Below the pieces are notes generated by a model. It saw only the letters and a program-made list of their open reading frames with translations, was not told where the DNA came from and did no database searches. A DNA stretch of 64,000 nucleotides, taken from the NCBI GenBank assembly GCA_024998565.1, contig JACOEM010000002.1, forward strand, positions 400,422-464,421, given 5' to 3'. Origin of the DNA: Nitrospira sp. Lineage in GTDB: Bacteria; Nitrospirota; Nitrospiria; Nitrospirales; Nitrospiraceae. Position numbers and translations under genes: made by a program. This document shows positions 43,733-52,470 of this stretch, one piece after another. Position 1 is the first letter of the stretch. Every line of letters starts with the position of its first letter.

Positions 43733-45193
43733 CTATGACTCTGTTGTCGGAGCGACGACCCAGTCGTACACATCACGGCGGTACGTTGCTACGGCGATGG
43801 CGAGCGCGAGGAGGATCAGAAACGTCGCGACTGCGAATGTGACCCGCATGCCGGTGGCAACGGCATCGGGAGGCGCCGTTGTGAGGTCGATCGTCGATGC
43901 CGCGGCTGCGAACACAGCCCCCATGACGGAAGCCCCGGTGATCAGCCCGAGATTGCGGGAGAGGTTGAGCAGCCCGGACACGACGCCCCGCTGCTCCGGA
44001 CGAGTATCCGTCATGACGGCGGTATTGTTGGCAGTCTGGAACAGTGCATAACCGACGGTGATGACAATGAGGGGGGCAGTGTAGCCGTAGATCCCGAGCG
44101 TCGCCGGTAGTACGGACAGGAGGAAGGCCCCGGCGGCAATTCCGAGAAGCCCAAGGACGGTCATGCGTTGGGGGCCTAGGCGGTCCGCAAGGCGACCGGC
44201 CGGCACACCGGTCAGCGCGGCGCAAAGAGGGCCCACCGACAACACCAGTCCGATAAGCGCCGCGTTGAGCCCGAGCGTGCGCGAAAGATAAAACGGCCCG
44301 ACCACCAGCGTCGCCATCATCACCGTCGAGACGAGTGCGCTCATGATAAGGCTTGCGCTCAGCAGAGGATTGCGGAACATCGTCAATCGGATCAGGGGTG
44401 ATGCAGCCCTTGTCTCGGCAAACAGAAAGAGGCCGGCTCCAAGTAGGGCGGCCACCAGCAGCGCCAGGTTGCGCGGCCCGAAGCTGCCGCGTCCCATTGT
44501 CATGGCGAGCGTATAAGCGGCAAGCGTCAGCGCAAGCAGCAGCGTACCCGCATGGTCGAACCCGAGCCGATCAACTTGCTGTCGCGGACGATCAACGGGT
44601 AGGAATCGATACGCGAGAAGAAAAATCAGCAGACCCAGCGGCAGGTTGATCAGGAAGATTGTCCGCCAACTGAATTCGGAGATCAGCATGCCGCCGAGCG
44701 ATGGGCCGAGTGCGGTGCCGATCGCAGACATCGTGCCAAGCAGTCCCATGGCGCTGCCGACCTGTGACTTGGGAACCGTCTCACCGACAAATGCCATGGT
44801 GAGGGCCATCATGATGGCCGCTCCCAGACCCTGCGCCGCGCGGGCGGCAATCAGCAGCCAGAGCGTGTGAGCCACACCGCAGACAATAGAAGTGACGGTG
44901 AACACAGAGATCCCGATCAGAAGGAGCCGTCGGCGACCGGTCATGTCGCCGAGCCGACCCACGCTGACGATCATGGTGGTGATGGTCACCAGATACGCGA
45001 TGACGACCCACTGGATCTGTTGAAACGAGGCATCGAACGCCTGTGCCAACGTCGGCAAGCTCACATTGGCGATGCTCGTCCCGATCGAGGACAACAACAT
45101 GGATAACGACAGGCCGGCGAGTATCCACCGAATCGAAGGTGTCAGATCCGTCGTTCCTGCTTGTGCCACATCTCGTCTTGGCGTGAATCGCAT
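43733..45193 (-). CDS. MFS efflux transporter, DHA2 (EmrB-like) family
   Basis: 486 aa from ATG 45193 (GAGGA upstream), with about fourteen membrane segments, as in DHA2 drug:H+ antiporters. Motif A is GRLGDMTGRRRLLL after helix 2, and motif C-like GTALGPSLGGMLISEFSWRT is in the helix 5/6 region. It begins 8 bases after the thiopurine methyltransferase stop, so the two are cotranscribed. Likely role: export of toxic small molecules. Substrate is unknown, but the tpm partner suggests methylated metalloids or aromatic thiols. Confidence 0.92.
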   Translation of the reverse strand: MRFTPRRDVAQAGTTDLTPSIRWILAGLSLSMLLSSIGTSIANVSLPTLAQAFDASFQQIQWVVIAYLVTITTMIVSVGRLGDMTGRRRLLLIGISVFTVTSIVCGVAHTLWLLIAARAAQGLGAAIMMALTMAFVGETVPKSQVGSAMGLLGTMSAIGTALGPSLGGMLISEFSWRTIFLINLPLGLLIFLLAYRFLPVDRPRQQVDRLGFDHAGTLLLALTLAAYTLAMTMGRGSFGPRNLALLVAALLGAGLFLFAETRAASPLIRLTMFRNPLLSASLIMSALVSTVMMATLVVGPFYLSRTLGLNAALIGLVLSVGPLCAALTGVPAGRLADRLGPQRMTVLGLLGIAAGAFLLSVLPATLGIYGYTAPLIVITVGYALFQTANNTAVMTDTRPEQRGVVSGLLNLSRNLGLITGASVMGAVFAAAASTIDLTTAPPDAVATGMRVTFAVATFLILLALAIAVATYRRDVYDWVVAPTTES

Positions 45194-45201
45194 GATCGTC
45201 C

Positions 45202-45840
45202 TCAGTCCTTCCGAAGCAGCCACACATGTTCGGTTGCCGAACATTTTCCCTTGAGTCCACCGGGCACATCTTCACTGGTGAGGAGCCGTAACTGGTACCG
45301 ATGGGCATAGTGTCGACGGACTTCCTCGTGGCTGATTGAGAACGGAGGGCCTTCCGCCGCGCGTTGGTCGTATTCATAACAAATGAGCAACTGCGGCGCG
45401 TGTTCCGTGATGTCTGTGACGTGCGCGGTGTAGCGACTCCGCATGTTCTCCGGAAGGGCGACCAGCGCAGCCCGGTCATAAATCGCATCGACCGGTCCCA
45501 CCATCGTTTTCGTCACCTCGAAGATATCGCCGACAAAAATGTCGATGTCGCGCGCATGGTAGTGATCTATTCCACCGTTTCTGGTGATCGTCGGTCTCAC
45601 TCCGAGCTCTGCAAACAATTGCTCGATGGCGAGTGAGCTCAATTCGGCTCCGGCAACGCGATAGCCTTCGGACAGCAGCCACGGAATGTCCAGCGTCTTC
45701 CCGCACAAGGGCACAAAAACCCGGCTGCCTTTCGCCAGGGCGAGCTCCTTGAAATACGTCACTAACAGCGGGTTGGCCTCACTTTTGTGAAAGCCGATTT
45801 CATTCTTTGCCCACCTGTCATGCCAAAATTGTGGTTCCAT
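45202..45840 (-). CDS. tpm: Thiopurine S-methyltransferase family protein
   Basis: 212 aa, typical of bacterial TPMT. FWHDRWAKNEIGFHKSEANP at the N-terminus, RVFVPLCGKTLDIPWLLSEG as the SAM-binding region, and AIYDRAALVALPENMRSRY are all family hallmarks. Bacterial TPMTs methylate thiopurines and can volatilise selenium and tellurium oxyanions. It heads a two-gene operon with an MFS exporter and is divergent from a LysR regulator 170 bases away. Confidence 0.93.
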   Translation of the reverse strand: MEPQFWHDRWAKNEIGFHKSEANPLLVTYFKELALAKGSRVFVPLCGKTLDIPWLLSEGYRVAGAELSSLAIEQLFAELGVRPTITRNGGIDHYHARDIDIFVGDIFEVTKTMVGPVDAIYDRAALVALPENMRSRYTAHVTDITEHAPQLLICYEYDQRAAEGPPFSISHEEVRRHYAHRYQLRLLTSEDVPGGLKGKCSATEHVWLLRKD

Positions 45841-46010
45841 CGTCAGTGGCCTTTCTGTGAGTTACGTCGCACCCGCTTGTTGTCCGGGCGGAGTCGTCAT
45901 CGAACTGTCGGAAGTATACCCATCCACACGATAGGGCGGAAGGCGCATCCTCTGCACTGTATTCGTGCGCGAGACGCCATATCACGGTCAAGCTATGGTA
46001 TGGTCGGCGC

Positions 46011-46913
46011 ATGTCCACCCCCGACCTCAATTTACTGATCACCCTGGATGTTTTATTGGCGGAGGGCAGTGTGGCTCGCGCCGCCAGGCGGCTGCGTCTG
46101 AGCCCGTCGGCCATGAGCCGGGCGCTCGCGCGATTGCGTGAGGCGACCGGCGATCCACTCCTGGTGCGGGCCGGCCGCGGTCTCGTCCCCACACCGCGAG
46201 CGGTCGAACTTCGTGAACGGGTCAGTCATGTCGTGGAAGAGGGACAAGCGGTTCTCCGCCCTGCGGAGAAGCTCGATCTGAAACGGCTCGTCCGGACGTT
46301 CACCGTGCGAACCAGCGAAGGCTTCGTGGAAAACTTCGGGCCGGAGCTCATTGCGCGTGTTGCGGAGGAAGCTCCTGGGGTGCGGCTGCATTTCCTTCAG
46401 AAGGCGACTAAAGATAGCGCGCCGCTACGCGACGGCACTGTCGATCTGGAAACCGGGGTGATTGAGAAGACCACTCCGCAGGAGTTGCGTGTTCAAGCTT
46501 TGTTCCGGGATCGTCTGATCGGCGTCGTGCGAACGGGGCACTCGCTGGTAAAAGGCAGGATCACGCCTTCCCGTTATGCCGGGGGACAGCACATATCCGT
46601 TTCGCGGCAGGGGCAGGGGCAGGGGAAGGGACCGATAGAGGAAGCCTTGCAGCGGCTTGGACTGGAACGGGACATTGTCACGATCGTCGGTGGATTCGCG
46701 ACGGCGATTGCTCTAGCCCGTGCTTCAGATCTGATTGCCACGGTCCCCGAACGACATACCGGAATTTTGCGCACTGGAACGTATAGCTTTTCGCTGCCCT
46801 TCTCCACGCCGGAGTTTACGGTATCGTTGCTCTGGCACCCGCGGCTGGACGCCGATCTCGCGCATCGCTGGCTGCGGGGCCATGTCCGGAAGATCTGCGC
46901 GGCGACGACCTGA
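46011..46913 (+). CDS. LysR-family transcriptional regulator
   Basis: 300 aa. The N-terminal winged HTH is clear (LNLLITLDVLLAEGSVARAA, RRLRLSPSAMSRALARLREA, then LLVRAGRGLVPTPRA). The effector domain (VRTFTVRTSEGFVENF, then LIGVVRTGHSLVKGRITPSR) is of the NodD/SyrM-like type. It is divergent from tpm, the classic arrangement for a LysR regulator controlling its neighbour. The 170-base gap between them must hold the shared operator; no clear T-N11-A palindrome was fixed by eye. Confidence 0.93.
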   Translation: MSTPDLNLLITLDVLLAEGSVARAARRLRLSPSAMSRALARLREATGDPLLVRAGRGLVPTPRAVELRERVSHVVEEGQAVLRPAEKLDLKRLVRTFTVRTSEGFVENFGPELIARVAEEAPGVRLHFLQKATKDSAPLRDGTVDLETGVIEKTTPQELRVQALFRDRLIGVVRTGHSLVKGRITPSRYAGGQHISVSRQGQGQGKGPIEEALQRLGLERDIVTIVGGFATAIALARASDLIATVPERHTGILRTGTYSFSLPFSTPEFTVSLLWHPRLDADLAHRWLRGHVRKICAATT

Positions 46914-46979
46914 CGCTGATAGCCTGCTGTCGTCGATCAACACCGAACGAGCGGCTGGCAGCGCGTCCATCTCCCGCGA

Positions 46980-47669
46980 TCACGCGTTATCCTTCTCCAT
47001 GGACGAGATGAAGGAATCCGCTTCCTGAATCGATGCGTTCAAATCCTTGATCAGTGAGTCGATGTTGCCTTCGACCGTGACCAATTCGCTCTTGAGCGAG
47101 GCGATGGCCTGCGCGTTGAGGTTATGCTTCAAAAAGAGGACATGGTCTTTCAGCTTTGCCAGGACCGGATCCATTTTCGCTTCCGCCCGTTTCATAGCCT
47201 TGATCAATTGCGCGTACTGGCTGCGCGTCTGGGTGAGTTGCTTTTGGCTTTTTTGGCGCAGCGCGGCGTTGGAATACTGCTTCAATTCAGCGGTCCATTC
47301 ATCAAATAATGCGTCGGACACGTTCTCCACCGACGCGATGCGATCCCGAACGGCTTGGGCTCTCTTTTCGCTCTGCTGATATTCCTCGTTCAGCGCATCG
47401 TACTTGTCCTGTAATTCGCCGCCCTGGATATTCAAGGTTTTGGTGAAGCGATCGAGGGCCGATTTGAATTGCTCCTTCGCGTCCTGTTGAGCGTCACGGG
47501 CCTTTTTCACGTCGCTGACCATCAGGTCGCGCTTGTGATAGCCGAGTTTTTCCATCGTTTCATAATAGGCGGTCTGGCACCCGGACCCGATCAGCCCGGA
47601 GAAGAGCAGCGCGCAGGTCAGCGAGAAGGAGATCAGTCTGCGGGAGACGAGGGGATTCGAACAGTGCAT
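46980..47669 (-). CDS. DUF2959 family lipoprotein
   Basis: 229 aa from ATG 47669 (AAGGATGGCACC upstream); the frame stays open to 47750. The signal peptide has lipobox LIGSGC. Most of the mature protein is predicted coiled coil (Lys, Glu, Gln and Ala rich, e.g. DAQQDAKEQFKSALDRFTKT). KRDLMVSDVKKARDAQQDAK matches the conserved start of the DUF2959 family, whose function is not known. It is convergent with the LysR gene. Confidence 0.87.
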   Translation of the reverse strand: MHCSNPLVSRRLISFSLTCALLFSGLIGSGCQTAYYETMEKLGYHKRDLMVSDVKKARDAQQDAKEQFKSALDRFTKTLNIQGGELQDKYDALNEEYQQSEKRAQAVRDRIASVENVSDALFDEWTAELKQYSNAALRQKSQKQLTQTRSQYAQLIKAMKRAEAKMDPVLAKLKDHVLFLKHNLNAQAIASLKSELVTVEGNIDSLIKDLNASIQEADSFISSMEKDNA

Positions 47670-47949
47670 GGTGCCATCCTTGTCTATGCGGTTGATGCAG
47701 CCGGGCAGTGGACCCGGGAAGTGAGTGCTACCGTCAGTGTAAGTGAGCATCCCGAAGCAGTCGGCCGATTGAAGCCGACAACTTTCGTACTCTAGCAGAC
47801 CGGAAAGGCTTGTTCCATTCGTTCTTGCGGCCGTCGCTGGCGAGCCCGGCGTCTAGACATCCGGATATGAATGCGGCATCCTTTGGAACCTATCTCGCGT
47901 GGTGGGATTTTTCCTGCGCATTGAATGTGCCTTGAAAGGAGTGTGAGAG

Positions 47950-48396
47950 ATGTCCACGAATACCGTCCGGCTTCACCGCGTCTTTCGGGCAACGCCGGAA
48001 CGTGTGTACCGCGCATTTCTGGACGCGGATGCCAAGGCGAAGTGGCTGCCGCCGAACGGGTTCACCGGGAAGGTGCACCATCTGGACGCCAAAGTAGGCG
48101 GCACGTACAAAATGTCGTTTACCAACTTCACCACCGGCCAGACTCATTCATTCGGCGGGACGTACCTGGAACTGGTGCCGCACGAACGACTGCGCTATAC
48201 GGATCGGTTCGACGATCCGAATCTTCCCGGAGAGATCCAGGTGACGATCACGTTGAAGAAAGTATCATGCGGGACTGAGATGACGGTGGTGCAGGAAGGG
48301 ATTCCCGACGTGATTCCTCCTGAGTCCTGTTATTTGGGCTGGCAGGAATCGCTGATCCTTCTCGCGAAACTGGTCGAAGCGGAGATTCATGAGTAG
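47950..48396 (+). CDS. SRPBCC / AHSA1-like domain protein
   Basis: 148 aa with an AAAGGAG site. The START-like SRPBCC fold is shown by VRLHRVFRATPERVYRAFLD at the start, AKWLPPNGFTGKVHHLDAKV, GGTYKMSF, and YLGWQESLILLAKLVEAEI at the end. This matches the Aha1-homologous (YndB-type) subgroup. These proteins bind hydrophobic ligands; the physiological ligand here is unknown. It is flanked by unrelated single genes. Confidence 0.9.
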   Translation: MSTNTVRLHRVFRATPERVYRAFLDADAKAKWLPPNGFTGKVHHLDAKVGGTYKMSFTNFTTGQTHSFGGTYLELVPHERLRYTDRFDDPNLPGEIQVTITLKKVSCGTEMTVVQEGIPDVIPPESCYLGWQESLILLAKLVEAEIHE

Positions 48397-48680
48397 AAGT
48401 TGGCAGGTGGGGATGCAGAGTCGCGTGTTCACGGAGTTTCAATCGTGGCTCAACGATGTAAACACGAGACCTGCCGCGAATCTTACCGCCCCCTGTCGAT
48501 CGGCCTGCTTCAATCAGTTGAGCAATGACATCCCGGCCCGCGACCTCGATCAATCTCGCACGTAACTCCCGGGTGCGCATCCCGCCCTGCATCCGCGATC
48601 GGACTCAGAACGGTCGCATCATGTTTCAGTAAAAACGGAGCCGGCCGGGTGTGCGTCTGACGAAGGCCGGCGATCACCGG

Positions 48681-49706
48681 TCATGTCGTCTGGATGGGCT
48701 TCAACTCGGCGGTCGTGGCGTCGCGAGTGACTGACGACTGCTTGGGCGATTTGGCCTGAGTGCGGAAGCGGGCAGGCGGAAGCCCGAACTCGCGTTTGAA
48801 GGCGCGGTTGAAGGAGGGTTCGGACTCATAGCCGATATCGCCGGCGACTTCGGCCACGCTCTTGGATGTGGAGGTGAGGAGTTGCGCAGCGAGATGCAAC
48901 CGCCAGCGGGTGAGGTAGCCGATCGGTGTGTCCGTGAGGAAATGCTGGAACCGTTCGGCAAGCACGGATCGGGAAACCCCGACCTCAGCAGCGAGCGTGG
49001 CGATGGTCCATGGCTGAGCCGGCCGTTGATGCAGGACCGCCAGCGCTTTGCCCACATCCGGGTCGCGCACCCCGGCCAGCCATCCGGTCTGGGTGTGCGG
49101 CAACTGCGCGATATAGCGGCGCAACGTCTCCACGAACAACGCTTCGGATAACTTGGCGATGACCGCCGCGCCTCCGGGACCGGAAGCCTCCGCGTGATCG
49201 ACTGAATAGCGGAGCGTATTCTCCAGCCACTGTCCCGATGGGGTATCCCGGATATTGACCTTGAGCATCGCAGGCAGCCCGGCCAGGACGACCCGACAGA
49301 GCTGCGCGTCGCAGGTCAAGTACCCGCAAATCAACTTCGTGACTTCACCACCCCCGGCGAGTTGGGACAGCATGCGTCCCTCCGAGAGGATTTGCCGCAT
49401 CTGCAGGGAAGTGTCCACCGGTGTGACGGGTGGGCCGTTACCCATGAGATGCGCATCGCCATGCGTGAGAATGATGATGTCGCCCGCTGTGAGCGGCACG
49501 GCACGGTCCTCCTGCTCGAGGCGAACATAACCCTGTCCTTCAAGCAGCAGATGGAAAATGATGATGTGGCCGGCCTGAGTGGGCAGATATGCCGCCATAG
49601 TCGCGGCGTCAGGCTCTCGAGCGCACCAGGGTGCGGCAAATTCCCCGTGAAAAAACACTGCGCCGTCGAGTTTCACGGCCTTGAGGACTTCGGACAGCAC
49701 GTCCAT
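48681..49706 (-). CDS. AraC-family regulator with cupin_6 sensor domain
   Basis: 341 aa from ATG 49706 (GAGGAAATTCCT upstream); the frame is open to 49886 but the extra residues do not fit. The N-terminal cupin_6 domain (KAVKLDGAVFFHGEFAAPWC, then VRLEQEDRAVPLTAGDIIIL) senses a ligand; two AraC HTH motifs follow (WTIATLAAEVGVSRSVLAER and VAEVAGDIGYESEPSFNRAF). It is divergent from a methyltransferase/AhpD/propeller operon. The 197-base gap holds two direct repeats 21 bp apart next to a -10 element, consistent with activation of that operon. Confidence 0.93.
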   Translation of the reverse strand: MDVLSEVLKAVKLDGAVFFHGEFAAPWCAREPDAATMAAYLPTQAGHIIIFHLLLEGQGYVRLEQEDRAVPLTAGDIIILTHGDAHLMGNGPPVTPVDTSLQMRQILSEGRMLSQLAGGGEVTKLICGYLTCDAQLCRVVLAGLPAMLKVNIRDTPSGQWLENTLRYSVDHAEASGPGGAAVIAKLSEALFVETLRRYIAQLPHTQTGWLAGVRDPDVGKALAVLHQRPAQPWTIATLAAEVGVSRSVLAERFQHFLTDTPIGYLTRWRLHLAAQLLTSTSKSVAEVAGDIGYESEPSFNRAFKREFGLPPARFRTQAKSPKQSSVTRDATTAELKPIQTT

Positions 49707-49784
49707 AGGAATTTCCTCGGCGAGGCCGGATGCTGAGCAAAGCCATCCGGACGCCCGGATAAACGAACTGCAGCTTAGCATGCT

Positions 49785-49815
49785 CCTGATAAGAGAGCCA
49801 GACGCCCTGATAAGA
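49785..49815. promoter_or_regulatory. Putative AraC operator: CCTGATAAGA direct repeats
   Basis: CCTGATAAGA occurs at 49785-49794 and 49806-49815, exactly 21 bp apart (two helical turns), the usual geometry for an AraC-type regulator binding one DNA face. The second copy overlaps the expected -35 position of the promoter at 49835. A weaker third match (CCGGATAAAC) is at 49755-49764. Confidence 0.65.
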
Positions 49816-49834
49816 CTCGAAACGGCCTCTGCCC

Positions 49835-49840
49835 TATAGT
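49835..49840 (+). promoter_or_regulatory. Probable -10 element of the methyltransferase operon
   Basis: TATAGT, 63 bases before ATG 49904. The -35 position is poor (AAGACT at 49812-49817) and overlaps a CCTGATAAGA repeat, as in activator-dependent promoters. Confidence 0.5.
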
Positions 49841-49903
49841 GCGACCAGACAGAACGCGGCGTCGGAAACCGGCGCGCAGGACACACACAGGAAGGAGGAG
49901 GCC

Positions 49904-50725
49904 ATGACGACGCACACGGTGGTATCGGAAATGGACGGTCTGAAGACTCGTCTCAATACCATTTGGACGGCAGGGGATTACGATCGATTCTCGCGCTACA
50001 TGGAAGGCGGCGCAAGGGAGTTTTACGAGCGTCTCCAGATTGCGCCGGGATGTAGGCTGCTGGACGTGGGATGCGGCTCGGGCCAACTCGCGTTGTTGGC
50101 CGCCAAGGATGGGGTGGAGGTGACGGGGGTGGACATCGCCGCCAATTGGGTGGAGCGGGCGCAAGCGCGGGCTCGTGCCGAAGGGGTGAATGCCCGATTC
50201 AAAGTCGCCGATGCCGAAGCGCTGCCGTTTGAGGCGGGCAGGTTCGATGTCGTCGCGAGCCTGATCGGCGCGGTGTTTGCTCCGCGGCCCGATTTGGTGG
50301 CGAAGGAGCTGTTGCGGGTTTGCGTCCCGGGAGGGACCATTGCGATGGCCAATTGGACGGCGGAGGGCTTCGTGGGGCAGATGTTCAAGAACGTCGCGAA
50401 ATTCATCGGGCCCTCGGGCATGCCGTCGCCGGTGCTGTGGGGCAACGAGGCCACGGTGCAAGAACGGCTCGGTCATGGATTGTCCACGCTGAGCCTGATC
50501 AGGCGGCAGTATCTGTTCAGTTATCCGTTTCCTCCCTCAGAGGTCGTGGAATTCTTCCGTCTGTACTACGGACCGACCAACCGAGCCTTTGCGTCCCTCG
50601 ACGCCGAGGGGCAAGCGCACTTGCGCCGGGATCTGGAAACGCTCTGGACAGCGCACAATCAGGCAGGGCCGGATTGCACGACGGTGTACGGCGAATATTT
50701 GGAAGTCGTCGGTATTCGAGCGTAA
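49904..50725 (+). CDS. Class I SAM methyltransferase (UbiE-like)
   Basis: 273 aa with a GGAAGGAGGAGG site. Motif I is LLDVGCGSGQLALLAA, followed by VTGVDIAANWVERAQARA, AEALPFEAGRFDVVASLIGA (motif II) and VPGGTIAMANWTAEGFVG (motif III region). It belongs to the Methyltransf_11/UbiE group, which acts on small molecules or quinone-like substrates. It is the first gene of the operon controlled, probably, by the divergent AraC regulator; the AhpD-like gene follows after 31 bases. Confidence 0.92.
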   Translation: MTTHTVVSEMDGLKTRLNTIWTAGDYDRFSRYMEGGAREFYERLQIAPGCRLLDVGCGSGQLALLAAKDGVEVTGVDIAANWVERAQARARAEGVNARFKVADAEALPFEAGRFDVVASLIGAVFAPRPDLVAKELLRVCVPGGTIAMANWTAEGFVGQMFKNVAKFIGPSGMPSPVLWGNEATVQERLGHGLSTLSLIRRQYLFSYPFPPSEVVEFFRLYYGPTNRAFASLDAEGQAHLRRDLETLWTAHNQAGPDCTTVYGEYLEVVGIRA

Positions 50726-50756
50726 ACCCCCACTGCTCATATAAAGGAGACGCATC

Positions 50757-51101
50757 ATGACGAACGCGACCACTACCGGGATGGATCAGACGACGAGCCT
50801 ATATGACATGACGAATCTGGAGAGGATGAAGGATCTGGGGACGCACGCACCTGAGGCGATGAAGGCATTCGTGGCGTTCGATCGGGCCGCGCTGGCGGCC
50901 GGCGCGATTCCGGTGAAGTACAAGGAGTTGATGGCGCTGGCCGTGGCCTTCACGACGCAATGTCCCTACTGCATCGAACTGCATGTGAACAAGGCCAGGG
51001 AGTATGGTGCATCGGCCCCGGAGATCGCTGAATCGGTGCTCGTGGCAGCGGCCTTGCGCGCCGGCGGGGCGATCACCCATGGCACACATGCGATGAAGTG
51101 A
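50757..51101 (+). CDS. AhpD-like / carboxymuconolactone decarboxylase family protein
   Basis: 114 aa with an AAAGGAG site. CPYCIELHVNKAREYGASAP carries the CXXC and nearby His of alkylhydroperoxidase-D-like proteins. These small helical proteins reduce peroxides or act in aromatic compound metabolism (CMD domain); CXXC favours a redox role. It sits between a methyltransferase and a secreted beta-propeller in one operon. Confidence 0.92.
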   Translation: MTNATTTGMDQTTSLYDMTNLERMKDLGTHAPEAMKAFVAFDRAALAAGAIPVKYKELMALAVAFTTQCPYCIELHVNKAREYGASAPEIAESVLVAAALRAGGAITHGTHAMK

Positions 51102-51203
51102 ATGTGAGGGGGGCGGCGGGCCGAGAGAGCCGGCCGTGCATATGCCTGGACAACGTACTCAGCCTAAGTGAGTCCAATGTCGACCATTGAAAAGGAGGCC
51201 ATC

Positions 51204-52379
51204 ATGAAACCATCTAGACTGTTTGTGTTCACTCTGGGGTTGTTGCTTGCATGCTCCACGCTCGCCTCGGCGGAAATCCTGGCCCTGCTCAACTATGAGA
51301 GTAAGCCGGACCAGCCGGTGAGACGGGAGGGGATTGCCATCATGGACATCGATCCCGAGTCCGGGAAATTCGGGAAGATTCTGATGGAGATTCCGTTGCC
51401 GCCCGATCTCGTGGCGCACCATATTTTCTTCAATCGCGATCGGAGCAAAGCCTATATCACGGCGCTGGGGAAAAGCATTCTGCATGTCGTGAATCTCAGG
51501 ACGTTTCCCTATCGGCTTCAGGCGATCGACGTGCCGGATTGTCAGATGGGGGAGGATCTCGCCGTGTCGGAGGATAACCGGACCTGGTACTTGACCTGCA
51601 TGGGTTCGGACAACGTCATTGTAGGAGACGCGCTTCTCGATACGCCGATCAAAGCGGTCAGCGCCACGGAGCCGTCTGTGGCGACGATCCGGTATCCGCA
51701 CGGCATTGCGATTCACAACGGCATCGATCGCCTGCTCGTGACCAGTACCGTCAAGCCGGATCTGTCTGATGCGGGTGATTCGATCACGGTGCTCGAGGCC
51801 GCCAGCGGCAAGGTGCTCTCGACGCACAAGGTCTCGTCGAAACCGTCTCCGGCCAAAGCGGCTCCCGTGGAAGTGATGTTCAGCCCCAATGCGAATCCGC
51901 CTGTCGTGCATATCACCAATATGCTCGAAGGAACCTTGTGGGCCGGGGTGTGGGATCCGGCGAGCAAAGCGTTTTCGTTCCATCAGGTCGATGACTTTGG
52001 CCCCCGCCAGCAGGGCATGCCGCTCGAAATGCTCTACAACGCCAAAGGGGACCGACTGTTTGTCACGACTGCCAAACCTGGCTTCGTCAATCTGTACGAC
52101 AACAGCGATCCCCGGCAACCGAAGTTTCTCAAGACCATTGCAGCCGCGGGCGGTGCGCACCATAGCGTGTTGTCGCCGGACGAGCGCTACCTGTTCGTCC
52201 AGAACAGCTTTCTCAATCTGGACGGCATGAGCGATGGGTCCATCACGGTGATCGATCTGAAGTCGGATACAGTCCTGGGGAACATCGATACGTTGAAGGC
52301 GCAGGGGTTCAATCCGAACTGTATCATGCTGCTGCCGAATCAGCCGGGCGACCTGCGGGCCAGTCGCATCATCGACTGA
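51204..52379 (+). CDS. Secreted YncE-like beta-propeller protein
   Basis: 391 aa from ATG 51204 (AAAGGAGG site; the frame extends upstream to 51168). It has a signal peptide (LFVFTLGLLLACSTLASA) and repeated propeller blades with YncE-like phrases: FFNRDRSKAYITALGKSILH, VSEDNRTWYLTCMGSDNVIV, MLYNAKGDRLFVTTAKPGFV and SVLSPDERYLFVQNSFLNLD. Such proteins occur in the periplasm, sometimes with metal or redox partners. It is the last gene of the AraC-linked operon; a terminator-like hairpin follows. Confidence 0.85.
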   Translation: MKPSRLFVFTLGLLLACSTLASAEILALLNYESKPDQPVRREGIAIMDIDPESGKFGKILMEIPLPPDLVAHHIFFNRDRSKAYITALGKSILHVVNLRTFPYRLQAIDVPDCQMGEDLAVSEDNRTWYLTCMGSDNVIVGDALLDTPIKAVSATEPSVATIRYPHGIAIHNGIDRLLVTSTVKPDLSDAGDSITVLEAASGKVLSTHKVSSKPSPAKAAPVEVMFSPNANPPVVHITNMLEGTLWAGVWDPASKAFSFHQVDDFGPRQQGMPLEMLYNAKGDRLFVTTAKPGFVNLYDNSDPRQPKFLKTIAAAGGAHHSVLSPDERYLFVQNSFLNLDGMSDGSITVIDLKSDTVLGNIDTLKAQGFNPNCIMLLPNQPGDLRASRIID

Positions 52380-52414
52380 GCCGGAGGGGACGTCCTGAGT
52401 CGAAAAAGCGCCAG

Positions 52415-52448
52415 GAGTACGGCGGGAGCCCTGTCTGTCGCCGTACTC
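52415..52448. terminator. Bidirectional hairpin between convergent genes
   Basis: 10-bp stem GAGTACGGCG / CGCCGTACTC (52415-52424 with 52439-52448) around a 14-base loop. On the minus strand a T5 run follows, so it fits termination of the O-methyltransferase gene best and may also stop the plus-strand operon. Confidence 0.6.
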
Positions 52449-52470
52449 TTCGCTCACGTCGGATGTGACT

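Noticed and set aside
48248..48592. A 114-codon minus-strand frame after the AHSA1-like gene
   Set aside because: It overlaps that gene in antisense and is not recognised as a family; the helical start is suggestive but weak.
51159..52457. A 432-codon open frame antisense to the beta-propeller gene
   Set aside because: The propeller gene has a signal peptide, ribosome-binding site and repeats; the antisense product has none.
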